A DNA stretch of 64,000 nt from Prado023 sp963798745. Lineage in GTDB: Bacteria; Actinomycetota; Actinomycetes; S36-B12; CAIYMF01. The notes beneath the pieces are model-generated. The model saw nothing but the letters and a program-made list of their open reading frames with translations, ran no database searches and was not told the origin of the DNA. Position 1 is the first letter of the stretch, and each line of letters opens with the position of its first letter. Below are positions 52,601-59,320 of this stretch, piece by piece. Made by a program: the position numbers and the translations under genes. Where the stretch lies: contig CAWCUF010000009.1 in NCBI GenBank assembly GCA_963798745.1, forward strand, positions 1-64,000, in the 5' to 3' direction.

Positions 52601-53769
52601 GGTTCGGCCTCAGCCTGGGTGAACTTGTACCTGGTCGCCTCATCGAGCACCTGGCGGTCCTCGACCTGCTCGGAGAACTGCCCGCTCATGGTCTGGCCCA
52701 CCGAGGTCGTGAACCAGCCGGTGTCGTTGGCGACCACGCGGGAGCCGTCGGGCAGGGTCCAGCGCATCTGCGGTTGCGTCACCGCGCCGAGGGCCGAGGG
52801 GTTCAGGGCCGCACGGATGCGCCCGGTGCTCGGTGTCCCGGTGACGAACGGGACCTCCAGCTCGCGACCCGAACCGGTCGGGGTCCGGGGGTGCTCGGTG
52901 CCCTCGAAGTCCTGCAGGAACGACACCGCCGCCGCATTGATCGGGGTGCGTCCGAGCTCGACGGAGATCTCGCCCTGCATGCCGGCCGGCCGGCCGAGCA
53001 GCACGTCGCGCACGCCGACGGTGACCTTGTCGACCAGGGGTGCGTTCGGGGGCAGGAACAGCGTGGCCTCGGCGATCGAGATGCCCTGCCAGGCCGGGGT
53101 CTGCCCGCGGGCGAGGATCTCGGCGGGGGTGATCAGCTCGGAGGCGTCCCACACCAGCCGGTCGACCGTCATGCCGACTTCGGAGCTGGCGATGAAGAAG
53201 CTGACCGGGTCGAACGTGACCCGGTACACGGCCCCGTTGGGGGCGGCGGGGTCGAACGGGTCGGGCCAGTCCACGAACCGCACGGCGTCCCCACCGCCGC
53301 CGGACAGGTCGATGCGCACGACCCCGGAGCCCACGATCTTGACGTTCTTGCGGGTGGTGTCGGCCAGCAGGTGGGCCACGACCCCCGGGGCGGAGGGCAC
53401 CAGGGTCGCGGGGCGCAACCCCGGTACCGCGATGGCGATCCGGTCCACGACCAGGTCCAGGAAGGCGCTGGCTCCCGCCGGTTCCAGGGTCTGCCCGGCG
53501 GCCGGCGCGCTGCGGGTGCGCACCAGGCGGAACGGCAGCCCGGTGTTCAGGCCGGGCACCTCCACCGGCCAGCCGCGCAGCGCGGGGAAGCCCAGGTCGC
53601 TCAGGGGCTGCACGACCCCGGTGTGGATGATCGCCCCTGGGCTGGTGGTGCTGGCGTGCGACACCACGGCGAGGTTCTCGAGTTGCTCGGCGAGCGCATC
53701 GGGGATGATCGCCTGGCTGCCGGGAGGGGGCTCGGCGAGGTCGAGAATCGAGATTCCGCGCTTGGCCAT
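46600..53769 (-). CDS. Giant 2389-residue protein with OmpA-like segment and DUF6603-like core
   Basis: First and largest gene of the module. No signal peptide or membrane helices. Residues 1-560 are beta-rich and unassigned. About 570-725 resembles an OmpA/MotB peptidoglycan-binding fold (GAQFVVIGRCCDLASDDYNR, RLATDRATAVSGWLPAG). About 900-1450 is a long beta-structured core, likely the DUF6603 region (LGLLLPVGIPLGATGLGIFG, FCGSVSFFFFSIKGCVGVEI), ending in PPPPPPI. The last 930 residues are beta-rich with no enzyme motif. A -10-like TAGACT lies on the minus strand at 53814-53809, about 40 nt upstream. Function unknown; the DUF name is from memory of the pattern. Confidence 0.88.
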   Translation of the reverse strand: MAKRGISILDLAEPPPGSQAIIPDALAEQLENLAVVSHASTTSPGAIIHTGVVQPLSDLGFPALRGWPVEVPGLNTGLPFRLVRTRSAPAAGQTLEPAGASAFLDLVVDRIAIAVPGLRPATLVPSAPGVVAHLLADTTRKNVKIVGSGVVRIDLSGGGGDAVRFVDWPDPFDPAAPNGAVYRVTFDPVSFFIASSEVGMTVDRLVWDASELITPAEILARGQTPAWQGISIAEATLFLPPNAPLVDKVTVGVRDVLLGRPAGMQGEISVELGRTPINAAAVSFLQDFEGTEHPRTPTGSGRELEVPFVTGTPSTGRIRAALNPSALGAVTQPQMRWTLPDGSRVVANDTGWFTTSVGQTMSGQFSEQVEDRQVLDEATRYKFTQAEAEPQHAAAVNVHVGAVDIANVVAVSGTAQALNLLEFESALNPADAAGLRWAHGTGPDAHTRTGPDFALFPSNDPGTSYVVVTDAEERTRRIRVDVLAEGDLLVGAADGVHDATGALLSVRGVEATYDLDAFHRDGSLNPTSPAATLAGGAVAVPDGGLAAVTIGVGTPTDPAEPAPAVTEEEVRRLEIRFEYALSDPVAFGAYVPRTMEGTIESTVRAWAAFFPGAQFVVIGRCCDLASDDYNRRLATDRATAVSGWLPAGSTLARGEQNVPSAAQAAAQDAISGPALTADQKGANRLITREFSATERAAWGELTTRPERVRYRRADIFAVGGTYTPPPGAQATDQLQPTDSQELDPALRRSYVPGADADEIAAPESRDPRLAWLIRLVVVWDSPTVTGPADAIPTQAEFTFEWATTNVQTIPAPGGGDSDVPVRAPSEPAGVPSTEVYTLTGRWTHDARSGQTVFSLSIASSGDPEGLAALDSEFLAIALALAPALLAGIGASGVDGAMVRVAALAIASGVLATVAKDGEVVIHSAEIEHRQRSLTDAAGFRTRVLLDYTAAVGFDIEASGLGALATEDGHPLKVRYKKVGLEFDDSAEEWYDKFGLVFEDVSFEVSDPGRWMIDGPLGQLLQVVATRAGVGSSWFECDLEFALDLGVVSIQGATVRATFDDDGFSAELRGLAVGVDIPGVLRGEGRLVLGDGGAFKAAIELDLVSVGAKAMGALAFDPAHDFLSIGLGLLLPVGIPLGATGLGIFGFLGQFVSNGARELPSGFDNDPVGREIAWFRDVPAESKFGPERGQWAIGLGMIVGTLPDQAFTFNATGMLVVAFPDPTVIFGIDAKLVSKPAVTPSTQGAPADPSLSILGLIAVDDEAVMVGVRGRYTIPKVLELLLPIDGYFPYPSTPADAYVRIGSDGVVSEGRPGDPVTITLLPGTLDVSAFSYLMVEERQLHRLGDNPDFNFDGFSIGFGAGWEIRWSAGPIKLEASAKILVGFGTDPFILKGGIFVRGELSLVVISISATGSIVATVWEDDGVKVNLKGEFCGSVSFFFFSIKGCVGVEIGDSLDPTAPPPPPPIGKVSLTDRRGFTTALAGTGAPGPDQTVWPDTVPVIEFTHHLGVALAGSAFAPGNGPAGPVWSGTSELKYAYRLTGVEIIPDGAPALTGPLDSGWWLPTARPGVLADGDVAVSESEGMFLALLAWDPSPWTYWLTEGGAGTDADPAQVPGRLCDPPPRAARNCALGAGGERTGIDAAAFRTTDAGIPPFPSRFTWLTRERAFGRALSEVAPDLSAQGWALTPGQVGASPFGDVWWLANVTSYSFTVRTTELRGRLAPEVVDPELLLVVCRDLRKRPREQPDRACAVVADHFRPGTDVGRSNAIGPVKIESRGDAMRTLGGAPNGGATLHFPDKGMVLHLPDPADEVVVSVMPLGGSVKAASFDAQGAQTDDAFARQGRGPVDIVLRGSGIVRVELRGGNFEVGVVSICWEAGADPQEPDEATTASMPVVLGTAVGGGEQEWIAEVEERITAGAGTCMLVRYAPRDPQQSWSMVRIREWSGTGRADAGRVGLVQLCGVSAKAAAEAEANAGYALDLRNLITLRGLESPARKDLLEADHGYTIRVSWQWDGWLKSESQPEPPAAAPANGWKDGPVQSYRFRTAATSTVSGVPPAELTDEHDFDPRSLLRYLIAFEPDTRSAPHLLDDTLLVHLAVDHADQLSALYGRSMRLRLRRTDPPPGSLTAAAHPADEPFALVWLPLFDEYRPEGQRRMLEAIREAPCLEEPNLGGTTGELTADLVPGAWYDLILLATPAGAPDAEETVISRAHFQASRYRNESELLEALGFGTGDPAAFIAADAMVTAEVPAGPLSVSDQDLDALLAAAGLDPWPLSDTARTSILWLREDEDWKLAGVLLEAPEAIVRTGRTSLAVAAAHYGTVGLLQRVRNAAGTRVLLTPAAPSLVTGADELRISLARTVTGASGSTTTSIVTGRRFAIDVPRSVRMEAGT

Positions 53770-53808
53770 CGCTGGATCCGTCCGTCGGGATTAGTCCCAG
53801 GTCTGGGG

Positions 53809-53814
53809 AGTCTA
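53809..53814 (-). promoter_or_regulatory. Possible -10 box of the giant-gene module
   Basis: TAGACT on the minus strand would start transcription near 53802 and give a leader of about 33 nt before the ATG at 53769. An inverted GGGACTAATCCC (53787-53798) lies inside that leader. No clear -35 hexamer. The preceding gene (nitronate monooxygenase) ends 90 nt upstream, so readthrough from it is the alternative. Confidence 0.35.
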
Positions 53815-53903
53815 GGCCCGGCGCAGCACGCAGCGGAAGGGTTTCAGGACAGAGAGTTCGGTGAGGCTACCCTTCTGAGCACAAGGGTGGCGACGCCTCG
53901 AAC

Positions 53904-54893
53904 TCACCTGTTGGCGGGCAGTGCGAGCATTCCGCCGAGCCGGGCGGTGACGATCTGCTCGGCCTCGGTCATGATCCGGGTGACCAGCTCCTGGCAGGTC
54001 GGGACGTCGTGGATCAGCCCCGCGACCATGCCGCAGGACCAGGCACCGGCGTCCATGTCGCCCTCGAGCATGATCCGCGGGTAGACGCCGGCCACCTGCT
54101 CGATGATGTCCTCGAAGCGCAGGTCCGCACCCAGTTCGCGCTCCTTGGCCAGCAGCTCGTCGACGGCCGCGTTGGCCAGCACCCGCTCGGTGTTGCGCAG
54201 CGGGCGCATCACCAGCCGCGTGTCCAGCTCGGAGGCGGCCACGATGGCCTGCTTCACGCGCTCGTGCACCGGGGCCTCGGCGGTGGCGATGAACCGCGTG
54301 CCCATGTTCATCCCGTCGGCGCCCAGGGCCAGGGCGGCCACCAGCGAGCGGCCGTCGGCCATGCCCCCGGAGGCCACGAACGGGATGGTGAGCTCCTCGG
54401 CCGCGCGCGGCAGCAGGATCATGTTCGGCACGTCGTCCTCGCCCGGGTGCCCGCCGCACTCGAAGCCGTCCACCGACACGGCGTCGCAGCCGATCGCCTC
54501 GGCCTTCAGGGCGTGGCGCACCGAGGTGCACTTGTGGATCACGGTGATCCCCGCACCCTTGAGCGCGGGCATGAACGGCTCGGGGTTGCGCCCGGCCGTC
54601 TCCACGATCCGGACCCCACCCTCGACGATCGCGCGCAGGTAGCCCGGGTAGTCCGGGGAGGCCACGGTCGGCAGGAAGGTGAGGTTCACGCCGAACGGCT
54701 TGTCGGTCAGCTCGCGGCACTTGGCGATCTCCGCCGCGAGGTCCTCGGGGGTCTTCTGGGTCAGGCCGGTGATGATCCCCAAGCCTCCGGCATTGGACAC
54801 CGCCGCCGCCAGCTCGGCGAACCCGACGTAGTGCATGCCGCCCTGGATGATCGGGTGCTCGATGCCGAGCAGCTCTGTGATGCGGGTCCTCAT
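53904..54893 (-). CDS. Nitronate monooxygenase / 2-nitropropane dioxygenase family
   Basis: ATG at 54893 with AGGAGG 8 nt upstream; 329 residues. FMN-dependent TIM barrel: PIIQGGMHYVGFAELAAAVS, GGLGIITGLTQK, DGFECGGHPGEDDVPN, FVASGGMADGRSLVAALALG and ADGMNMGTRFIAT. Oxidises alkyl nitronates to carbonyl and nitrite in studied members; FabK-like enoyl reductases share the fold but are less similar in the GGHPGED region. If it releases nitrite, that could feed NirK, but the two are 15 kb apart and the link is speculative. Confidence 0.93.
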   Translation of the reverse strand: MRTRITELLGIEHPIIQGGMHYVGFAELAAAVSNAGGLGIITGLTQKTPEDLAAEIAKCRELTDKPFGVNLTFLPTVASPDYPGYLRAIVEGGVRIVETAGRNPEPFMPALKGAGITVIHKCTSVRHALKAEAIGCDAVSVDGFECGGHPGEDDVPNMILLPRAAEELTIPFVASGGMADGRSLVAALALGADGMNMGTRFIATAEAPVHERVKQAIVAASELDTRLVMRPLRNTERVLANAAVDELLAKERELGADLRFEDIIEQVAGVYPRIMLEGDMDAGAWSCGMVAGLIHDVPTCQELVTRIMTEAEQIVTARLGGMLALPANR

Positions 54894-55069
54894 GGCTTCG
54901 ACCTCCTGGGTGGCGCCGGCGTGGGCGCGCGGCGGGGTTGTCCACACCCGAGGCTACGTCCCCCCAGCCGGACCACCCGAGGCGGGCCGGTCCCTGCCTC
55001 TCCGCAAGCATGGGCAAGGGCGCGGGTTCTTCCGGCCCGCCAGCCGCCCACTGGGTCTACGGTGGATCG

Positions 55070-56890
55070 GTGATCAGCGGCCTGCAGGTGTTCCTCGGTC
55101 GGCTGCTGCTGATCGTGCTGGCGGCCGCGGGCCTGCTGTGGCCGCTGCTGGCCGGACTGGACACCGGTGCCGAGACCCCGGCCGACGATCCCGTCGTGAT
55201 CACCGACTACGCCGCGACCCTCGACGTCGCCGCCGACGGTGAGTTGCGGGCGGTCGAGGACATCACGGCGGCCTTCCCGGCCGGCCGGCACGGGATCTTC
55301 CGGTACTGGGACGTGGCCGATTCGGCCGATCCCGGGGTGCGCTACCAGCCCGAGATCACAGGCATCACGATGGACGGCCAACCGGTGCCCTTCGAGACCT
55401 CGTGGGCGTCCGGGAAGCGGTTCGTGGTGGCCAAGGTGGGCGACCCGGAGCAATACCTGAGCCCGGGGGAGCACCAGTACCAGATCAGCTACACCATCCC
55501 GGGGGCGATCTCGCCGGCCAGCGCCGGGGCGCAAGCGACGTTCGCCTCCTCGGACGGGGAGCCGGCCGGGTCGGTCGGTTCGACCTTCCTGTGGGACGTG
55601 GTCGCACGCGGCTGGGAGATGCGCATCGAGCAGGCGCGGATCATGATCAACCTGCCGGAGGCAGCCAGTCAGGTGCAGTGCTCGGCGGGCCGGATCAGCG
55701 CGTCCGACTCGGTGGACCGGGCCCAGCCCTGTGGCATCGAGGGTGCGGGCACGGCGACGGTCACGCTCACTGCCGCCGACCTGCCAGCGCGCAGCGGGAT
55801 GAAGGTACGGGCGTCGATGGCCATGCCCGCCCCGGATCGCGCGACCGTGCCCTGGTCGGTGGCCTGGGACCCGGTGCTCGGGCGTTCGGTGCCGGCGGTG
55901 GTCATCGTGCTGGTCCTGGCCGGCGCGGGCCTCGTCGCGGGCCTCACCTGGGCGCGGGTCGCTCGTGAGGACCCACCCGGCTTCCCGGTGCAGTACGCGC
56001 CGCCGGACGGGCTGGGCCCGGTCGAGGTCGTCTACCTGCACACCGAGGGCACGGGCCCCAACCCGTTGGTCGCGACCCTGCTGCACCTGGCCGACCGCGG
56101 GCTCGTGCGCCTGGACAGCACGAACCCCGACTCGTGGACCGTCACCGCGGTGGCGACACCGGAGGCCTGGCAGGGTCAGGACCCGGTGGCACAGGCAGTG
56201 GCCGACGCCCTGGGTCTGCGTGACGGAGCCAGCTTCTCGGTCCAGAAGGACTCCATCTCGGCTGGCAAGACCCTGGGCAGGGCTCGCGACGCGATCGCCC
56301 CGGCGGTTCGGGACTGGGCTGATCGGGCCGGGTTGGTGCGCCTGGAGGCTCGCGAGATCTGGGGACGGGTCGTCTGGGGCCTGTGCGGCCTGCTGGCCAT
56401 CCTCGGGTTCACCGGTCTGCTCGCACCCACCATGTGGGGCCTGCCGTTCGCCGCGTTCGCGATCGGTGGGGCTGGCCTGCTCGCCACCGGCGTGGGCCGG
56501 CGCCGCACCACGACCGGTCGGATGGTCTGGGCGCGCGCCGGCGGCTTCGAGCGCCTGCTGAGCACGCCTTCGGCCGAGGACCGGTTCGACTTCGCCGCCC
56601 GCAAGGACCTGTTCATCGCCTACATCCCCTACGCGGTCGCCTTCGGGGTGGCCGACCGCTGGGCGGCGAAGTACCGCGCGGCCGTCGGCAGCGATCCGCC
56701 GGTGCCGGCCTGGTATCCCTACCACTACGGCGCCACATCGGCCGGGTTCTACTCCGGCGGGGACTTCGGCACCTTCTCCTCGGCGTTGTCATCGTCGATC
56801 TCGGCCTACAGTGCCTCCCAGTCGTCCTCGTCGTCCGGCGGTGGCGGCGGTGGCGGTGGTGGTGGCGGCGGGGGCGGCGGGTCCTGGTGA
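55070..56890 (+). CDS. DUF2207 membrane protein with glycine-rich tail
   Basis: GTG at 55070 is 6 nt after TACGGT (55058-55063), a leaderless start; it also begins exactly at the hydrophobic N-terminal anchor FLGRLLLIVLAAAGLLWPLL. The 606 residues comprise the extracytoplasmic DUF2207 domain (DYAATLDVAADGELRAVEDI, GRHGIFRYWDV), a membrane helix near 285, a cytoplasmic segment, two further helices (near 445-485) and a Ser/Gly tail ending in about 16 glycines then SW. Such proteins (YciQ-like) usually travel with LemA, which follows 25 nt downstream. Role unknown. Confidence 0.92.
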   Translation: MISGLQVFLGRLLLIVLAAAGLLWPLLAGLDTGAETPADDPVVITDYAATLDVAADGELRAVEDITAAFPAGRHGIFRYWDVADSADPGVRYQPEITGITMDGQPVPFETSWASGKRFVVAKVGDPEQYLSPGEHQYQISYTIPGAISPASAGAQATFASSDGEPAGSVGSTFLWDVVARGWEMRIEQARIMINLPEAASQVQCSAGRISASDSVDRAQPCGIEGAGTATVTLTAADLPARSGMKVRASMAMPAPDRATVPWSVAWDPVLGRSVPAVVIVLVLAGAGLVAGLTWARVAREDPPGFPVQYAPPDGLGPVEVVYLHTEGTGPNPLVATLLHLADRGLVRLDSTNPDSWTVTAVATPEAWQGQDPVAQAVADALGLRDGASFSVQKDSISAGKTLGRARDAIAPAVRDWADRAGLVRLEAREIWGRVVWGLCGLLAILGFTGLLAPTMWGLPFAAFAIGGAGLLATGVGRRRTTTGRMVWARAGGFERLLSTPSAEDRFDFAARKDLFIAYIPYAVAFGVADRWAAKYRAAVGSDPPVPAWYPYHYGATSAGFYSGGDFGTFSSALSSSISAYSASQSSSSSGGGGGGGGGGGGGGGSW

Positions 56891-56915
56891 ATAGCACACG
56901 GAAGGTGGCACGCTC

Positions 56916-57473
56916 GTGGAACTCGTGATCGCACTGGTCGTCGTCGCGGCACTGATCGGGCTGGTGGTCGTCGGGTTCAACCGGCTGCGCCGCCTGGACG
57001 TGCTGGCCCAGGAGGCACTCGGCGGCATCGATGTGCAGCTCACCCGGCGCGCGGACCTTATCCCCAACCTGGTCGAGACGGTCAAGGGCTACGCCGGCCA
57101 TGAGCGCTCCGTGCTCGACGACGTGACCCGGGCACGAGCCGCCGTGAGCGCTGCCGCGCGGGGCGACTCGGTGGAAGCGCGGTCGGCTGCGGAGGGCGCG
57201 CTGGACCGCGCCCTGGTGAACGTCATGGCGGTCGCCGAGGCCTACCCGGACCTCAAGGCGTCGTCGAACTTCGCAGACCTGCAGCGGCAACTGGGCCAGA
57301 CCGAGGACCAGCTCGCGTTCGCACGCCAGTACTACAACGACGCGGTCAGCCAACTCAATGCCACGGTCGTCACCCTCCCGTGGCTGTGGTTCACCGGCAT
57401 GGCCGGGGTCCACAAGCGCGACTTCTACGAGTCCCCCGAAGCCCACGACACGCCGCCCACGGTGCGCTTCTAG
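56916..57473 (+). CDS. lemA: LemA family protein
   Basis: A 185-residue membrane-anchored coiled-coil protein. One N-terminal helix (VIALVVVAALIGLVVVGFN) is followed by the LemA core: QEALGGIDVQLTRRADLIPN, LVETVKGYAGHER, then AYPDLKASSNFADLQRQL, EDQLAFARQYYNDAVSQLN. GGAAGGTGG precedes the GTG. Co-transcribed with the DUF2207 gene; function of the pair is unknown. Confidence 0.95.
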   Translation: MELVIALVVVAALIGLVVVGFNRLRRLDVLAQEALGGIDVQLTRRADLIPNLVETVKGYAGHERSVLDDVTRARAAVSAAARGDSVEARSAAEGALDRALVNVMAVAEAYPDLKASSNFADLQRQLGQTEDQLAFARQYYNDAVSQLNATVVTLPWLWFTGMAGVHKRDFYESPEAHDTPPTVRF

Positions 57474-57639
57474 TCCCCCCACCCGGCAGACGCTTCCCTC
57501 GTGATCGCCAGCAGAGAGGCGGATCGGCAAGGACGCGCAAGCGCCTTCCGCGTGGACGTTGCAGGAGGGTCTGCCTAGGCTGGCAGCGGACCGGTCGTCG
57601 AGCCGAGCGGCCGGCAGTTCGGCTCAACGGAGGCCCCGG

Positions 57640-59199
57640 ATGTCCGCGACCCAGTCCGCCACCGATCCCACCGCGGCAGCCACCACCGGCCCGGCCACCC
57701 GCGACGGTGTCCAACTGATCGCCTACGCCGACCGGTTCGGCGGCTCGATCTCCGGGTTGGGCGAGGTTATCGACGGTCCGCTGAACGGGGTGTTCGCCGG
57801 GGTGCACATCCTGCCGTTCTTCACCCCGTTCGACGGTGCGGATGCGGGCTTCGACCCTTCGGACCACACCGAGGTGGACCCCCGGCTGGGCACCTGGGAC
57901 GACGTCCGCACGCTCGGCGCCGACCACACCCTGATGGTCGACATGATCGTCAACCACGTCTCAGCCGACTCCCCGGAGTTCCGTGACGTCGTCGCCCGCG
58001 GCACCGACTCGCCACACGCGGGGCTGTTCCTGACCATGTCCGACGTCTACCCGCAGGGTGCGGACGAGGCCGAGCTCGTGGGCATCTACCGCCCCCGGCC
58101 GGGCCTGCCGTTCACCCCGATGACCCTCGGTGCGGACAAGCGGCTGGTCTGGACCACGTTCACCGCCCAGCAGATCGACATCAACGTCGACGACCCCGCG
58201 GGCCAGGCCTACCTCGACCGGATCCTGACCACGTTGGCCGGCGCCGGTGTGACGATGATCCGCCTGGACGCCGCCGGCTACGCGGTCAAGCGCGCCGGGA
58301 CGTCATCGTTCATGACCCCGCACACGTTCGCGTTCATCGACCGGCTCACCGAACAGGCCCGCGCCCTGGGCATGACCGTCCTGGTCGAGATCCACTCGCA
58401 CTACGAGCGTCAGGTGGCCATCGCCGCGCAGGTGGACAGGGTCTACGACTTCGCACTGCCGCCCCTGCTGCTGCACGCGCTGTACTCGGGGTCCGGGCAG
58501 GCGCTGCGCCGCTGGCTGGCGATCCGCCCGACCAACGCCGTCACCGTCCTGGACACCCACGACGGGATCGGGGTGGTCGATGTCGGCGCCGACCAGATCC
58601 CCGACGAGTCCGGCGCCCGCCGAGCCGGCCTGCTGACCCCCGACGAGGTGGACGCCCTGGTGGAGGGCATCCATACGCACTCGGCCGACCAGTCCCGGCT
58701 GGCCAGCGGGTGGGCGGCCTCCAATGTGGACGTCTACCAGGTGAACTGCACCTACTACGACGCGCTGGGCCGCGACGATCACGCGTACCTGTTGGCCCGC
58801 GCCATCCAACTGCTCACCCCGGGCATCGCGCAGATCTACTACGTCGGGCTGCTCGCCGGCACCAACGACCTGGACCTGCTCGCCCGCTCCGGGGTGGGTC
58901 GCGACATCAACCGGCACCACTACTCGCGCGCGGAGATCGACGAGGCGCTGGAGCGTCCCGTCGTGACGGCGCTGCTGAACCTGATCCGGCTGCGCAACAG
59001 TCACCCGGCGTTCGACGGCGGGTTCGACGTGCGCGGCGAGGGGGCGCAGGTCGAGTTGGAGTGGCGCGATGGCGACGCCCTGGTGACGCTGAGCGCCGAT
59101 CTGGCGACCCGCGCCGCGAGCCTGAGCGCCACAGACAGCTCTGGCGCGCTCGTCGAGTGCGCGGACCTGCTCACCGGAACCGCCGCCCTACTCGCCTGA
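57640..59199 (+). CDS. Sucrose phosphorylase (GH13)
   Basis: ATG at 57640 with CGGAGG upstream; 519 residues. GH13_18 (beta/alpha)8 glycosidase: HILPFFTPFDGADAGFDPSD, nucleophile Asp near 209 (IRLDAAGYAVKRAG), acid/base Glu near 249 (VEIHSHY), third Asp near 306 (VLDTHDGIGVVDVG). Converts sucrose + phosphate to alpha-glucose-1-phosphate + fructose; close relatives use sucrose-6'-phosphate or glucosylglycerate, and specificity is not settled here. No signal peptide. Confidence 0.92.
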   Translation: MSATQSATDPTAAATTGPATRDGVQLIAYADRFGGSISGLGEVIDGPLNGVFAGVHILPFFTPFDGADAGFDPSDHTEVDPRLGTWDDVRTLGADHTLMVDMIVNHVSADSPEFRDVVARGTDSPHAGLFLTMSDVYPQGADEAELVGIYRPRPGLPFTPMTLGADKRLVWTTFTAQQIDINVDDPAGQAYLDRILTTLAGAGVTMIRLDAAGYAVKRAGTSSFMTPHTFAFIDRLTEQARALGMTVLVEIHSHYERQVAIAAQVDRVYDFALPPLLLHALYSGSGQALRRWLAIRPTNAVTVLDTHDGIGVVDVGADQIPDESGARRAGLLTPDEVDALVEGIHTHSADQSRLASGWAASNVDVYQVNCTYYDALGRDDHAYLLARAIQLLTPGIAQIYYVGLLAGTNDLDLLARSGVGRDINRHHYSRAEIDEALERPVVTALLNLIRLRNSHPAFDGGFDVRGEGAQVELEWRDGDALVTLSADLATRAASLSATDSSGALVECADLLTGTAALLA

Positions 59200-59209
59200 G
59201 CCGCTTGCA

Positions 59210-59244
59210 TCATCGATCTGGCACTTATTCTGCTGGATCGATGA
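59210..59244. repeat. 35-bp palindromic element, copy 3
   Basis: TCATCGATCTGGCA, loop, TGCTGGATCGATGA: same 35-bp length and ends as the copies at 25399 and 27354, with compensating G-T wobbles in the stem. It starts 11 nt after the sucrose phosphorylase stop. ACACA follows as after copy 1. Confidence 0.85.
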
Positions 59245-59306
59245 CACACGGGGACGCCAGCGGCCTGCGAGCGTTCGGCACCAGGCTGTCAGCGTCAAAT
59301 TGTATG

Positions 59307-59320
59307 TACCATACATGGTA
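59307..59320. promoter_or_regulatory. Operator overlapping the start of the NmrA/MarR operon
   Basis: TACCAT-AC-ATGGTA is a palindrome with 6-bp arms. Its left arm is also the -10 box (TACCAT, 59307-59312), 7 nt before the ATG at 59320, and its last base is the A of that ATG. A second overlapping pair, ATGTA ... TACAT (59304-59316), extends it. A MarR regulator is encoded in the same operon, so autorepression by blocking RNA polymerase is likely. Confidence 0.65.

Noticed and set aside
50413..54084. 1223-codon plus-strand open frame opposite the giant gene
   Set aside because: His/Asp/Gln/Arg-rich composition, no ribosome binding site, and it crosses the giant gene's start and into the next gene. 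Typical antisense frame in high-GC coding DNA.
54938..55069. Longer start for the DUF2207 gene at 54938
   Set aside because: The added 44 residues are Pro/Ser/Gly-rich and lie before a -10 box, while the GTG at 55070 begins exactly at the signal anchor.
56838..56880. GGC/GGT microsatellite-like run
   Set aside because: It encodes the glycine-rich tail normal for DUF2207 proteins, so it is not an independent repeat element.
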